From Stramentimicrobium sp964525625 (lineage in GTDB: Bacteria; Atribacterota; Phoenicimicrobiia; Phoenicimicrobiales; Stramentimicrobiaceae), in contig CAZGKY010000012.1 in the NCBI GenBank assembly GCA_964525625.1, positions 1 through 28,374 of the forward strand: a stretch of 28,374 bases of DNA, read 5' to 3'. Positions 1 to 7,155 of the stretch are shown here, piece by piece. The translations under genes were made by a program, and so were the position numbers. The notes under the pieces are model-generated. The model did no database searches and was not told the DNA's origin. It saw only the letters and a list, made by a program, of their open reading frames with translations. Every line of letters starts with the position of its first letter. Position 1 is the first letter of the stretch.

Positions 1-28
1 TTTCATCTTTTTATGGTAAAACCATTTT

Positions 29-74
29 ATTTAACCATTACCATCTTCTTAGCAGTGGTTTTTTATGGTTAAAT
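29..74. repeat. Inverted repeat of ATGGTT/AACCAT units
   Basis: ATTTAACCAT at 29-38 is the exact reverse complement of ATGGTTAAAT at 65-74. A smaller ATGGT-AAA-ACCAT palindrome lies just upstream at about 13-25. The inner part of the larger repeat can pair further through ACCA and TGGT. It sits beyond the 3' end of the M20 gene at the window edge. It could be a terminator for a gene outside the window. No coding sequence is seen in 1-203. Confidence 0.4.
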
Positions 75-123
75 AAACACTTTCTAATATTATCAGTGAA
101 TTTTATAGCTTACTAAAAGATAA

Positions 124-155
124 ACGGAACTAATTTATTTTTTTTATAGTTCCGT
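124..155 (-). terminator. Probable terminator of the M20 amidohydrolase gene
   Basis: ACGGAACTA (124-132) and TAGTTCCGT (147-155) form a perfect 9-bp stem with an A/T-only loop, about 50 nt past the stop codon at 204. Read on the minus strand the stem is followed by TTTATCTTTT, an imperfect U-tract. The position after the last gene of the unit supports an intrinsic terminator. Confidence 0.6.
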
Positions 156-203
156 CTATCTTGTTTCTTGATATGTTAACCTTTTCCAGTTAATTACAGT
201 AAG

Positions 204-1703
204 TTATTTCGTTTTCCAGTAGAGTAATGATTCTGGTGCTTTTGGTTCCGGTAGAATTGGAACAGCTGGTCCTTTAAAGTCCGCTGGATTTTCTTTAGGA
301 ACAGGAGGCCATAAATCAGCTGGAATAACCGGATGATAATCAACTCCTACCATCCTTTCTTTGAATTCTGCCTGAATGCTGGCTAATTTTTCTGGATTTG
401 TTAGAAGATCAAGGCCTGTACAACCCAATACCTTTACAGCAAATATGGTACCCTTCCATCCGATGGACATCCCTACCTGTTCAACCTTTGTTAAGTTATG
501 GCCAGGTGTACCAAGTGCTTCAGTAGTTACATTAAAAGATATTAGTGGTGCAATATAGCTCACATCACCAGTATCAGCAGAGGCTTTAGTAGTATCATCT
601 ATTGGATCATGAATGGAACTATCCAATTTACCCAGAGCCATATTATATTTATCAGCAAGAGATTGCACAAATTGATCTTCCTCCTCAGTAAAGGTGGGAG
701 CTCCAATATATTTCATATTTTCAATGATCAGTTCTGATCCTGTTTTATTAGGTATTTTGTTGTAGAAGGCACCAACAACCTGCATAGTTACATCAGTACC
801 ACTGGCCAATGCTCCAGCACGTAAACAATCATCCACTCCTCCTTCTCTTGAACGTAGTTCATCAATATCTTTCATCATAGGACCACGAAGAACCAGCTTC
901 ATTTGGGCAAAATCCGGGACTATATTTGGAGCTTGTCCACCATTAGTAATAATATATTGAATTCTCATCGGTTCAATCATATGTTCTCTTAAGAACTCCA
1001 TAGCAATAGAACTTATGGTCAACCCATCTAAGGCTGAACGACCCTTTTCTGGTGCAGAACCGGCATGTGAACTAACTCCCTTATAATTAACTTCAATAAT
1101 CTGTACTGCTAGATTGGAGCCATAATTTGATTCATTTTTGGTACCAGGATGCCAACTAAGAAATACGTCACATCCATTAAAAACGCCTTCCCGTGCCATC
1201 CAAACCTTTCCTCCATGAGTGTCCTCAGAAGGAGTACCAAATAGTTTTACTGTTCCATCTATATTGTGTTTTTCCATGGCTTCTTTTAGAGCTATAGCGC
1301 CTGCTACACTACCAGCACCAAACAAATTATGTCCACAGCTATGCCCATTAGGTAAAGCATCGTATTCAGCAAGAATACCGATCACCGGCTTGCCTGTTCC
1401 CCGTACATATGTTCCTACAAAACTAGTGGGCATCCCAGCTAATCCTCTTTCTACCTCAAATCCATTCTTTTCTAATTCATCTACCAGCAGGTCTGAAGAT
1501 TTAAACTCTTTTAATCCAACTTCTGCCCACTCCCATAATTGATAAGAAAGAGCACTAATATGTTCGGCCTTTTCATCAGCCCAACTGATAACTGTTTGTT
1601 TCGCATCTTCAATATTCACCTGTGCCATTACAGAAAGAGGAATAATTGTGATTAATATAGATATTATGATAAAGATTTTAAAACTAAATATTATTTTTCT
1701 CAT
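204..1703 (-). CDS. Secreted M20-family amidohydrolase (AbgB-like)
   Basis: A 499-residue M20 metallo-amidohydrolase of the p-aminobenzoyl-glutamate hydrolase subunit B (AbgB)/aminoacylase type. It would cleave amide bonds of N-acyl amino acids or related conjugates; the substrate is not known. Residues 1-27 form a signal peptide (basic start, hydrophobic core, VMA before QVN), so the enzyme is probably exported, unlike cytoplasmic AbgB. Metal-site motifs are visible: EYDALPNGHSCGHN near residues 113-126, PSED near 159 and WHPG near 184. SSHAGSAPEKGRSALDG marks the inserted dimerization domain, and a late GTPGHN lies in the C-terminal half. AGTAAGGAG precedes the ATG by about 7 nt. The gene stands alone behind a 370-nt leader with attenuator features, so it is probably regulated by premature termination. 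Family assignment is strong; substrate is open. Confidence 0.9.
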   Translation of the reverse strand: MRKIIFSFKIFIIISILITIIPLSVMAQVNIEDAKQTVISWADEKAEHISALSYQLWEWAEVGLKEFKSSDLLVDELEKNGFEVERGLAGMPTSFVGTYVRGTGKPVIGILAEYDALPNGHSCGHNLFGAGSVAGAIALKEAMEKHNIDGTVKLFGTPSEDTHGGKVWMAREGVFNGCDVFLSWHPGTKNESNYGSNLAVQIIEVNYKGVSSHAGSAPEKGRSALDGLTISSIAMEFLREHMIEPMRIQYIITNGGQAPNIVPDFAQMKLVLRGPMMKDIDELRSREGGVDDCLRAGALASGTDVTMQVVGAFYNKIPNKTGSELIIENMKYIGAPTFTEEEDQFVQSLADKYNMALGKLDSSIHDPIDDTTKASADTGDVSYIAPLISFNVTTEALGTPGHNLTKVEQVGMSIGWKGTIFAVKVLGCTGLDLLTNPEKLASIQAEFKERMVGVDYHPVIPADLWPPVPKENPADFKGPAVPILPEPKAPESLLYWKTK

Positions 1704-1847
1704 TATTTAATCTCCTTACTATTTTTATAAATTTTTACCTATCAACTACCTATTCAGGTTAAAAAAGTGAGTCTAAACCTTCAAGATATATGTTTTTCCA
1801 TCTTTCATAATTACATATCCCTCACTCCTTTCTGTAGTCAATAAAAA

Positions 1848-1876
1848 AGCCACGAATGAATTAGTCACCCGTGGCT
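1848..1876 (-). terminator. Intrinsic terminator in the M20 leader
   Basis: AGCCACG and CGTGGCT (plus-strand 1848-1854 and 1870-1876) pair, and inner GUGA/UCAU extends the stem. On the minus strand the hairpin is directly followed by UUUUUUA (plus 1842-1848). It lies about 145 nt before the M20 start codon and after the promoter at 2081-2109, so it would stop transcription before the gene unless it is prevented from forming. Confidence 0.7.
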
Positions 1877-1973
1877 AATATTAAAACCCACAGGCTTTTA
1901 CCTGAGGTAAATGCCTGTAGTTTTTTAAAATATCTGTTATCACCTTCTACTAATCCTGAAAGGCATTTACCTC
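1868..1973 (-). promoter_or_regulatory. Candidate attenuator with mutually exclusive hairpins
   Basis: On the minus-strand RNA, arm A (plus 1961-1973, GAGGTAAATGCCT) is the perfect 13-nt complement of arm B (1904-1916). Arm B can instead pair with the segment directly after it, giving a hairpin at 1890-1918 of 6+6 bp around one mismatch, with a three-base loop. The tail of that hairpin, CCUGUGG (1888-1894), can pair with CCACGGG (1868-1874, one G-U pair), which occupies the 5' arm of the terminator. A:B pairing therefore favours antitermination, and B:C pairing favours termination. The pairings are direct sequence facts; the switching logic is inference. I could not match it to a known riboswitch class. 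Confidence 0.6.
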
Positions 1974-2051
1974 CAGAATAAAGTAGAAGTAATAATAATT
2001 ACCTCCAATATTCTTATTTGGTAATTGTAAAATATTTTTATTTTCCCACAT
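1950..2051 (-). CDS. Possible 33-residue leader peptide with Tyr/Phe run
   Basis: An ATG about 23 nt after the predicted transcription start opens a 33-codon ORF ending in TAG. Codons 19-24 read YYYFYF, just upstream of attenuator arm A, and the ORF ends beyond arm A. That is the arrangement of amino-acid-sensing leader peptides: a ribosome stalled on aromatic codons would leave arm A free, and one reaching the stop would cover it. Weakness: no Shine-Dalgarno sequence precedes the ATG. A competing tiny ORF (MPFRISRR, 1940-1966) has GGAGG only 3 nt before its ATG and lies inside arm A. Either, both or neither may be translated. Confidence 0.35.
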   Translation of the reverse strand: MWENKNILQLPNKNIGGNYYYFYFILEVNAFQD

Positions 2052-2080
2052 AACAAAATTTTTTGGATTAAGTTTTTCAA

Positions 2081-2109
2081 ATTTTAACTATTACTTTGTT
2101 AAATGTCAA
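2081..2109 (-). promoter_or_regulatory. Sigma-70 promoter of the M20 leader
   Basis: TTGACA (plus 2104-2109) and TAAAAT (2081-2086) are separated by exactly 17 bp. Transcription would start near 2074, giving a 5' leader of about 370 nt before the M20 ATG. This is one of the strongest promoter matches in the window. Confidence 0.7.
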
Positions 2110-2185
2110 GAATAAAAATTAAAATTTTTAATTACAAAAACTATTTGTTTTAAGAACATTTATAAGAAAAGGAAAATATCTCCAG

Positions 2186-3073
2186 CTATAATTCAAAGCC
2201 TAAGAAAGTTTTCACTAAATAACCGATAAGGAAGGAAAGGGTTGCCACACCAATACTGATAAGAGCCATCTCTATAAATCTTTTCTTAAAATTATAATCA
2301 TTGGCCACAGAAATATAATAATTAAAAATAAAAATAATAATCAGTGCCACTAAAATTGTCATCATAAGGCTGTAGAAATAATTAGTAATTAAAAAATAGG
2401 GGGTAATTAAAGCTATAACTGTTATAATATAGGCAATCCCGGTATAGAATGCAGACTTACCTGCCTTTTTTTGTTCTTCTGGATCTGATTCAGCTTTGGT
2501 AGAAAGATATTCACTTGCAGCCATAGAAAGAGAAGCAGAAATACCCGTAATTAACCCCAAAAGAGCAATAATTCTAGAGTTCTGAATGGATAAGGTAAAA
2601 CCAGCCAGTGCACCGGTAAGCTCTACCAGAGCATCGTTCAATCCCAGGACTACTGAACTCATATAAGATAGTTTTTCCTCATTAATCATATTAATCAATT
2701 CAGCTTCATGTTTTTCTTCGGCTGCAATTATATCCTTCATTTCTGGTATGGCTTTAAGTAAACCCTTATAATTCTTTTGAGCCTGTTCTTCCCCTTTTTC
2801 CTGTAATTTTATACCAAAGGTCAAGCCAAAAACTCGGGAGATAAAAATATAAAAAAACACCCTAAACTTATCTACCTTTAAATCTATTTGGGTATATTTC
2901 TTAAATATCCGGGCATGTTCTTTCTCATCATGAGAAATCTTGGCTAAAATTTTTGAGTTATGCGAATCTTTAACTAATATTGCCAGCCTTCCGTAAACTT
3001 GTTCCCCCACCAGTTCATCCTGCTGTGCTTTTTTTAATTCATTGATTTCTTGTTCACTTAATTGATAATCCAT
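2186..3073 (-). CDS. Ferritin-like/VIT1 fusion iron transporter (MbfA-like)
   Basis: A 295-residue membrane protein with two modules. Residues 1 to about 110 are a rubrerythrin/ferritin-like helical domain with iron-ligand style motifs (GEQVYGRL, HDEKEHARIF, AEEKHEAEL). Residues about 125-295 are a CCC1/VIT1-family transporter domain with GLNDALVELTGALAG, AASEYLSTKAESDPEE and about five membrane helices. The order matches the erythrin-VIT1 family (MbfA type), which binds and exports iron or manganese, and its length fits that family. A promoter is visible at 3097-3125, giving a short leader of about 17 nt, and there is no clear Shine-Dalgarno. The direction of transport is inferred from the family. 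It sits at the 3' end of the minus-strand gene run, before the separately promoted M20 gene. Confidence 0.88.
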   Translation of the reverse strand: MDYQLSEQEINELKKAQQDELVGEQVYGRLAILVKDSHNSKILAKISHDEKEHARIFKKYTQIDLKVDKFRVFFYIFISRVFGLTFGIKLQEKGEEQAQKNYKGLLKAIPEMKDIIAAEEKHEAELINMINEEKLSYMSSVVLGLNDALVELTGALAGFTLSIQNSRIIALLGLITGISASLSMAASEYLSTKAESDPEEQKKAGKSAFYTGIAYIITVIALITPYFLITNYFYSLMMTILVALIIIFIFNYYISVANDYNFKKRFIEMALISIGVATLSFLIGYLVKTFLGFEL

Positions 3074-3096
3074 AAAAATTTTGTCTTTTCTACCAA

Positions 3097-3125
3097 AAAA
3101 TATAAATTAACCAGTATTTAGTCAA
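3097..3125 (-). promoter_or_regulatory. Promoter of the ferritin-like/VIT1 gene
   Basis: TTGACT (plus 3120-3125) and TATTTT (3097-3102) are 17 bp apart, in the 90-nt gap between the DUF212 gene and the VIT1 gene. The predicted start is about 17 nt before the ATG. Confidence 0.5.
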
Positions 3126-3163
3126 TCTAAAAATAAAATTTACTAATAACACTGTTCTTTCAA

Positions 3164-3631
3164 TTAGTAACAGAAATAAAGGCAAAAAAATGTAGCAATA
3201 AAAAGACCAATAAGGGCTCCTACAATTACTTCAAATGGTGTATGACCGATAAATTCTTTCATACGTCCATTTTTTAGTCTATTTTCCTTAAAAAATATTA
3301 GTATAAGCTTATTTAATACCTTAGCCTGCTCACCAGTAGCTCTTCTTACTCCAGCAGCATCAGCCATAACCACTATAGCAAAAACACTAGCTAGAGCAAA
3401 TAAAGTAGAATCCCAACCCTCTCTATAACCTATCGAGACTGCCACACTGACTGAGAGTGCTGAATGGGTACTGGGCATTCCACCAGCACCAAAAAATCTA
3501 CTAAAATCCCACTTACCCTCGGTAACAAAGAATAATATTGACTTAATAGTCTGATTTACAACCCAGGTCATAAAGGCAATTACTATAATTTTATTATTAA
3601 ATAGGGTAAATAACTCATCAATAAAATTGAT
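3164..3631 (-). CDS. Divergent PAP2 family (DUF212) membrane protein
   Basis: DUF212/divergent PAP2 family membrane protein. Diagnostic features are GGMPSTHSALSVSVAVSIG, the short conserved VMADAAGVRRATGEQAKVLN segment, GHTPFEVIVGALIG, and several hydrophobic helices. The cellular role of the family is unknown; a relation to phosphatidic-acid phosphatases is suggested by fold only. The first standard start is ATG at 3571, but it has no ribosome binding site and would cut into the first membrane helix. The frame stays open upstream and encodes NFIDELFTLFNNKIIVIAF, typical of family N-termini, and AGGAGA at 3641-3646 lies 9 nt before an in-frame ATC at 3631. I therefore give the longer extent; an unusual AUC start or a point error is the open question. 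Giving 3164-3571 would be the conservative call. Confidence 0.8.
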   Translation of the reverse strand: MNFIDELFTLFNNKIIVIAFMTWVVNQTIKSILFFVTEGKWDFSRFFGAGGMPSTHSALSVSVAVSIGYREGWDSTLFALASVFAIVVMADAAGVRRATGEQAKVLNKLILIFFKENRLKNGRMKEFIGHTPFEVIVGALIGLFIATFFCLYFCY

Positions 3632-3692
3632 ATTGCTTTGTCTCCTTTTAGTTAATTTAAAGTGGCCTTGACAGCCCCTGCAAAATTATCTA

Positions 3693-3881
3693 TTATTTAT
3701 TATCTGCTTTTAATATTCCAGCTTTGGCATAATTTTCCCATTCCATCTCTCGAATGATAATACTTACTGCTTCTTTTGGACAGTTCAGGGTTTCAGTAAT
3801 TGCATCAGTAACCTTCTTTACCATTTCTCTTTTCTGTTCTATCGTTCTGCCCTTCAAAATCTCTATCTGTAAAATAGGCAT
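3693..3881 (-). CDS. 4-oxalocrotonate tautomerase family protein
   Basis: A 62-residue tautomerase-superfamily protein. The start is set by AGGAGG upstream of the ATG at 3881 and by the need for proline directly after Met (MPILQIEILKGR), because Pro-1 is the catalytic base after Met removal. A further upstream in-frame ATG would add 12 residues and block this. Arg-11 is kept (KGR), but the position of Arg-39 in the Pseudomonas enzyme is Ser here (AVSIIIREM), so the classic 4-oxalocrotonate substrate is unlikely. Such proteins usually form hexamers of short subunits. Its natural substrate cannot be told from sequence. It lies between the YdcF-like and DUF212 genes. Confidence 0.88.
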   Translation of the reverse strand: MPILQIEILKGRTIEQKREMVKKVTDAITETLNCPKEAVSIIIREMEWENYAKAGILKADNK

Positions 3882-3938
3882 AATCCTTACCTCCTTTTTA
3901 AAAAATAATAAAAACAATCAAAAAGCTAATTTTTAAAT

Positions 3939-3944
3939 ATTATA
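3939..3944 (-). promoter_or_regulatory. Possible -10 box for the tautomerase gene
   Basis: TATAAT on the minus strand, preceded directly by TG, in the 97-nt gap between the YdcF-like gene and the tautomerase gene. No good -35 hexamer is visible, so the call rests on the -10 box and its position. Confidence 0.4.
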
Positions 3945-3978
3945 CAGCAAAATTTTTTATTTTAATTAAACGTATATG

Positions 3979-4788
3979 TTATAAAAGTATCTTATAATAC
4001 AACAAACCTATCCATTCATGCAAAGCCCTTAAATTATGTTCCCAGGAGCTTCTATTGGGTAAAAGGTCTAATATACCAGGCTGAATGTTTTCATATAAGA
4101 AGTTTACGGGAAATGGAATAATAGTAATATTATCATATTGAAAAGCCAACATAGCCCTGGGCATATGTACAGCACTAGTTACTAAGAAAACTTCTTGAAA
4201 ACCATATCTTCTAATTAAATCCAGTATAAATTTGGCATTCTCCAGTGTAGTGCTGGACTGATCTTCCTCTATAATATCTACCTCGGGTATACCTAAGTCT
4301 CTTAAAAATCTTCCCATAGTAATAGCTGCAGGTATGTCTCCTCCAACACCAGGAACAGTTCCTCCACTTACTAGAATAGGACACTTTATTTTCTGATAAA
4401 GAAAATAGGCCCCCATCAGTCGTGCCTGAGTAATCTCTCCAACTTCCGCATTATTATTATTGGCAATAGCTGAGAAGCTTCCTGTTACTAAGTCTCCTGC
4501 CAGTACTACTATAACCGGGTGATTAAGAGGTAAAATATCTTTAAATATATTTAAATTAACAATATATCTCTTTTCCAATGGTCTCAGTAAGAGATATTCT
4601 CCTACCCAGGAGCTGAATAAAAATAAAAAAATTACTAAAAACATGGTAAATATAAAAGCTATTTTTTTCTTACGCAAAATTAGCAGAAAATAGAGTAATA
4701 AAATAGCAATTATGATAAGTCCTGGTGGCAATATCCATTGCATAACAATTTTACGTAATAAGAATATTAAATTTAGCGTTCTGGCCAT
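3979..4788 (-). CDS. YdcF/ElyC-like DUF218 membrane protein
   Basis: A 269-residue DUF218-family protein. Two membrane helices at about residues 14-36 and 39-62 are followed by an outer domain with VIVVLAGDLVTGSF, GAYFLYQKIKCPILVSGG, EDQSSTTLENAKFILDLI and VFLVTSAVHMPRAMLAF, all typical of the SanA/YdcF/ElyC group. E. coli members affect cell-envelope integrity and peptidoglycan precursor metabolism; the exact reaction is unknown. The start at 4788 has only a weak AGAG upstream; an alternative Met at residue 16 would still keep the first helix. It follows the DUF1573 gene by 137 nt. Both are envelope proteins, but a shared role is only inferred. Confidence 0.85.
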   Translation of the reverse strand: MARTLNLIFLLRKIVMQWILPPGLIIIAILLLYFLLILRKKKIAFIFTMFLVIFLFLFSSWVGEYLLLRPLEKRYIVNLNIFKDILPLNHPVIVVLAGDLVTGSFSAIANNNNAEVGEITQARLMGAYFLYQKIKCPILVSGGTVPGVGGDIPAAITMGRFLRDLGIPEVDIIEEDQSSTTLENAKFILDLIRRYGFQEVFLVTSAVHMPRAMLAFQYDNITIIPFPVNFLYENIQPGILDLLPNRSSWEHNLRALHEWIGLLYYKILL

Positions 4789-4925
4789 TACACTCTTTTA
4801 AAGATTTTTGCTATCTTATTATTCTCTGACAGTCCTCACCTATCTTTCTTTCCCCAGAGGAGTGCTATCGCAATTCCCCCTTATTTTCAACTATAATTGG
4901 GATAATTTGTGTTGGCCCATATTCC

Positions 4926-5981
4926 TTAAGGTAGTTCAAGATGAATATCTACCGGAATTGCTACTCTAACATAAATATACTCTTGAATTATATCTTGATG
5001 AGCAGAACTTGCTACACTTTGCTTTTCTATTCTAAGCAATATTTTTTTCTCCTCTCCTGGAGATAAACTAATCTCATCACTGCTCACTTCAATATATTCC
5101 TGCGATGATGCTATGGAAATTTCCTTCAGTTCCTTATTGCTATTATTCTTGATGAGAAAGTTAGCTTCATATATCTCAGTCTCAATACCCTTAGTTAAGA
5201 TAAAATTCTGGATTGGAGAAATTAAAATAGTTTCTTCTTTTTCTTTTAGATAACCTTCAATTCTTATGGTGACATTTCTTCTACTGGGGTCATTAGTAAC
5301 CAAACGAATATATTCTCTTACCACCCCAATCTCATGTCCACTGGAATCATAAATAAAATTAAGTTCTATCTTCTCCTCGGGAGCTAACTGTTTGGGAAAT
5401 TCAAGTATCTCTCGCTGGTAATGGACATAAGTGGGTAGGACAATATTTTCAATATCTAAAGCTAAATCGCCCTGATTGGTTACTGTAACTGAGAGTGAGG
5501 AAAAATCGCCAATTGATAATAACCCCAAATCCCACAGAGTGGTAGATATTTCTATTTTTGGAGAAGGTATCCTTTCAACATTCGCCCTGATAACAATTCT
5601 TTTCCTGGGTGTTTCCGGATCATTACTGTAAATATATACCGACTGAGTAACTTCTCCTTCATATCCTCGAGGATTAAAGGTAACCTCTAATTGAGTAGTT
5701 TCGCCAGGCAGTATTTTATCTTGTTTTAGGATTGTGGCAGTACAACCACAAGGAGCCTGAACTCTCTCAATAATAAGAGCTTCCCCGCCCTCATTTTTTA
5801 AGGTAAATAGATAACTCTGGGGTTGATCTGGTTTTAGTTGCCCTAAATCTCCTACCTCTTCCGAAACCTTTAATAATGGTGGACCTGAATACTGACTACC
5901 TACCCTGCTGATAAGAAAACCTACTCCTAAAAAGATCGCTATAATAACAATAACTATCATGGTAAAATTTTTTTTGAGCAT
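4926..5981 (-). CDS. Membrane-anchored DUF1573 protein
   Basis: A 351-residue protein with an N-terminal signal-anchor helix (residues about 7-26) and a periplasmic or cell-surface part made of Ig-like beta modules. The first is a clear DUF1573 domain: GDLGQLKPDQPQSYLFTLKN, then APCGCTATILKQDKILPGET and VTFNPRGYEGEVTQSVYIYS. A second similar module begins near EISTTLWDLGLLSIGDFSSL and a third, more diverged, near residue 255. DUF1573 proteins are common surface or periplasmic proteins without an assigned reaction; the CGC motif is typical of them. It starts about 86 nt after selD, with a weak AGAGG upstream, and may be cotranscribed with the sel genes, though nothing else links it to selenium. 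Confidence 0.82.
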   Translation of the reverse strand: MLKKNFTMIVIVIIAIFLGVGFLISRVGSQYSGPPLLKVSEEVGDLGQLKPDQPQSYLFTLKNEGGEALIIERVQAPCGCTATILKQDKILPGETTQLEVTFNPRGYEGEVTQSVYIYSNDPETPRKRIVIRANVERIPSPKIEISTTLWDLGLLSIGDFSSLSVTVTNQGDLALDIENIVLPTYVHYQREILEFPKQLAPEEKIELNFIYDSSGHEIGVVREYIRLVTNDPSRRNVTIRIEGYLKEKEETILISPIQNFILTKGIETEIYEANFLIKNNSNKELKEISIASSQEYIEVSSDEISLSPGEEKKILLRIEKQSVASSAHQDIIQEYIYVRVAIPVDIHLELP

Positions 5982-6067
5982 TGTTTTATTAACCTCTTCT
6001 ATCTAAGATTTTATTCAAGATATAAATTAAATTTATTGCTTTAAATACCAATATTATCCTTATTAAA

Positions 6068-7108
6068 TTAGAGTAATCTAATTTTTCTCTCACTTAATCC
6101 CACCTTTTTGATTCTGCCTATAATTCTACTCTCTACAAATCCTTCCTCGTGTAAATATTGTAATGCCTCTTCAACATCTCTTTCCTTAACGGAAATAAGA
6201 AGCCCTCCAGAGGTTTGGGCATCATAAAACAATATTTCTTTTGCTGAATCAAGGTCTACTCTTTTCTCCACTCCGCAGGAAAAGATTCTTTGATTTAATA
6301 GAGTTCCTCCTGGAATAATCTCCTTCTTGGCTAACTCTAACGCTTTATTAAGCAGAGGGACCTTAGCTACCTCAATATCAGCACCAACAGCACTACCCTT
6401 TAGCATTTCACTAAGATGCCCTAAAAAGCCAAATCCAGTAATGTCAGTCATACTATTAATAGACAGGTTTAAAATATTATCAGAAATATTGTTCAGTTTA
6501 AGCATCCAGGTAATTGCTTCTTGAGCTTCTGATATAGTGATCTCCTCAATCTTGAGAGCAGTGGAAATTATACCCATACCCAGTGGTTTAGTTAATATTA
6601 ATCTATCTCCTTCCTGGCAGTTATTATTCTTTATTATTTTCTCTGGATGTATCAGACCTAAAACTGCCAGTCCATATTTCGGTTCGCTGTCTTTTATACT
6701 ATGGCCTCCCACCAGCATTGCTCCTGCTTCTTGCACCTTTTCCCAGCCACCTTTTATCATCTTTTCCAGATCATCCATTCTATCAGCAGGGAAACAGACT
6801 ATATTTAAAGCTAAGAGAGGTTTTCCTCCCATGGCAAAGATATCACTTAAGGCATTAGCAGCCGCAATCTGTCCAAAGGTGAAGGGATCATCAACAATAG
6901 GAGTAATAAAATCAGTAGTAAGAACAACTGCTATCTCCCTATTGATGCGATAAGTAGCTGCATCTTCATTATGTTCAAAACTACTCAATAAATTTTTATC
7001 TGAAATATGGTTAAATTGCCTTAGAATCTCCCCGAGATCCTGATAATTCAATTTTGCTGCTCAACCAGCAGCAGAAACCAGTTGCATTAACCTTTTCTTA
7101 TCGGACAT
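6068..7108 (-). CDS. selD: Selenide, water dikinase (selenoprotein form)
   Basis: SelD makes selenophosphate from selenide and ATP, the selenium donor for SelA. The gene starts at ATG 7108 behind a very strong GAGGAGGTGAGG (7109-7123), reads 15 codons, meets an in-frame TGA at 7061-7063, and continues to TAA. Taking TGA as Sec gives 346 residues with SAAGU(Sec)AAKL; Sec-16 and Lys-19 correspond to the catalytic Cys-17 and Lys-20 of E. coli SelD. Further family motifs follow: TTDFITPIVDDPFTFGQIAAANALSDIFAMGG, VGGHSIKDSEP, TDITGFGFLGHL and DAQTSGGLL. Reading TGA as stop would leave only a TTG-initiated fragment from 7051 that lacks the catalytic residues. A SECIS-like hairpin lies at 7023-7041. 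It is the third gene of selA-selB-selD, 47 nt after selB. Confidence 0.95.
7023..7041 (-). promoter_or_regulatory. SECIS-like hairpin in selD
   Basis: On the mRNA, AGGATCTC and GAGATTCT form an 8-bp stem (one G-U pair) with a GGG loop. The stem begins 20 nt after the UGA and the loop begins at nt 28, inside the distance range known for bacterial SECIS elements, and the loop opens with G as in the usual consensus. It would bind the C-terminal domain of SelB. Confidence 0.7.
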
Positions 7109-7155
7109 CCTCCTCACCTCCTCTATCATAATCCATTCTTCTTTTACTTCTTCTT

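Noticed and set aside
1868..1973. Named riboswitch such as TPP, glycine, lysine, SAM or tetrahydrofolate
   Set aside because: I looked for the conserved core sequences of these classes in the M20 leader and did not find them; only the pairing scheme supports regulation.
2186..3073. Novel fusion of ferritin-like and VIT1 domains
   Set aside because: The fusion is a known architecture (MbfA/erythrin-VIT1), so it is described as a feature but not reported as a new find.
7049..7051. TTG at 7049-7051 as start of selD
   Set aside because: It has no ribosome binding site and would remove the Sec and Lys of the active site. The ATG at 7108 with a strong Shine-Dalgarno and a UGA in the exact catalytic position is far better.
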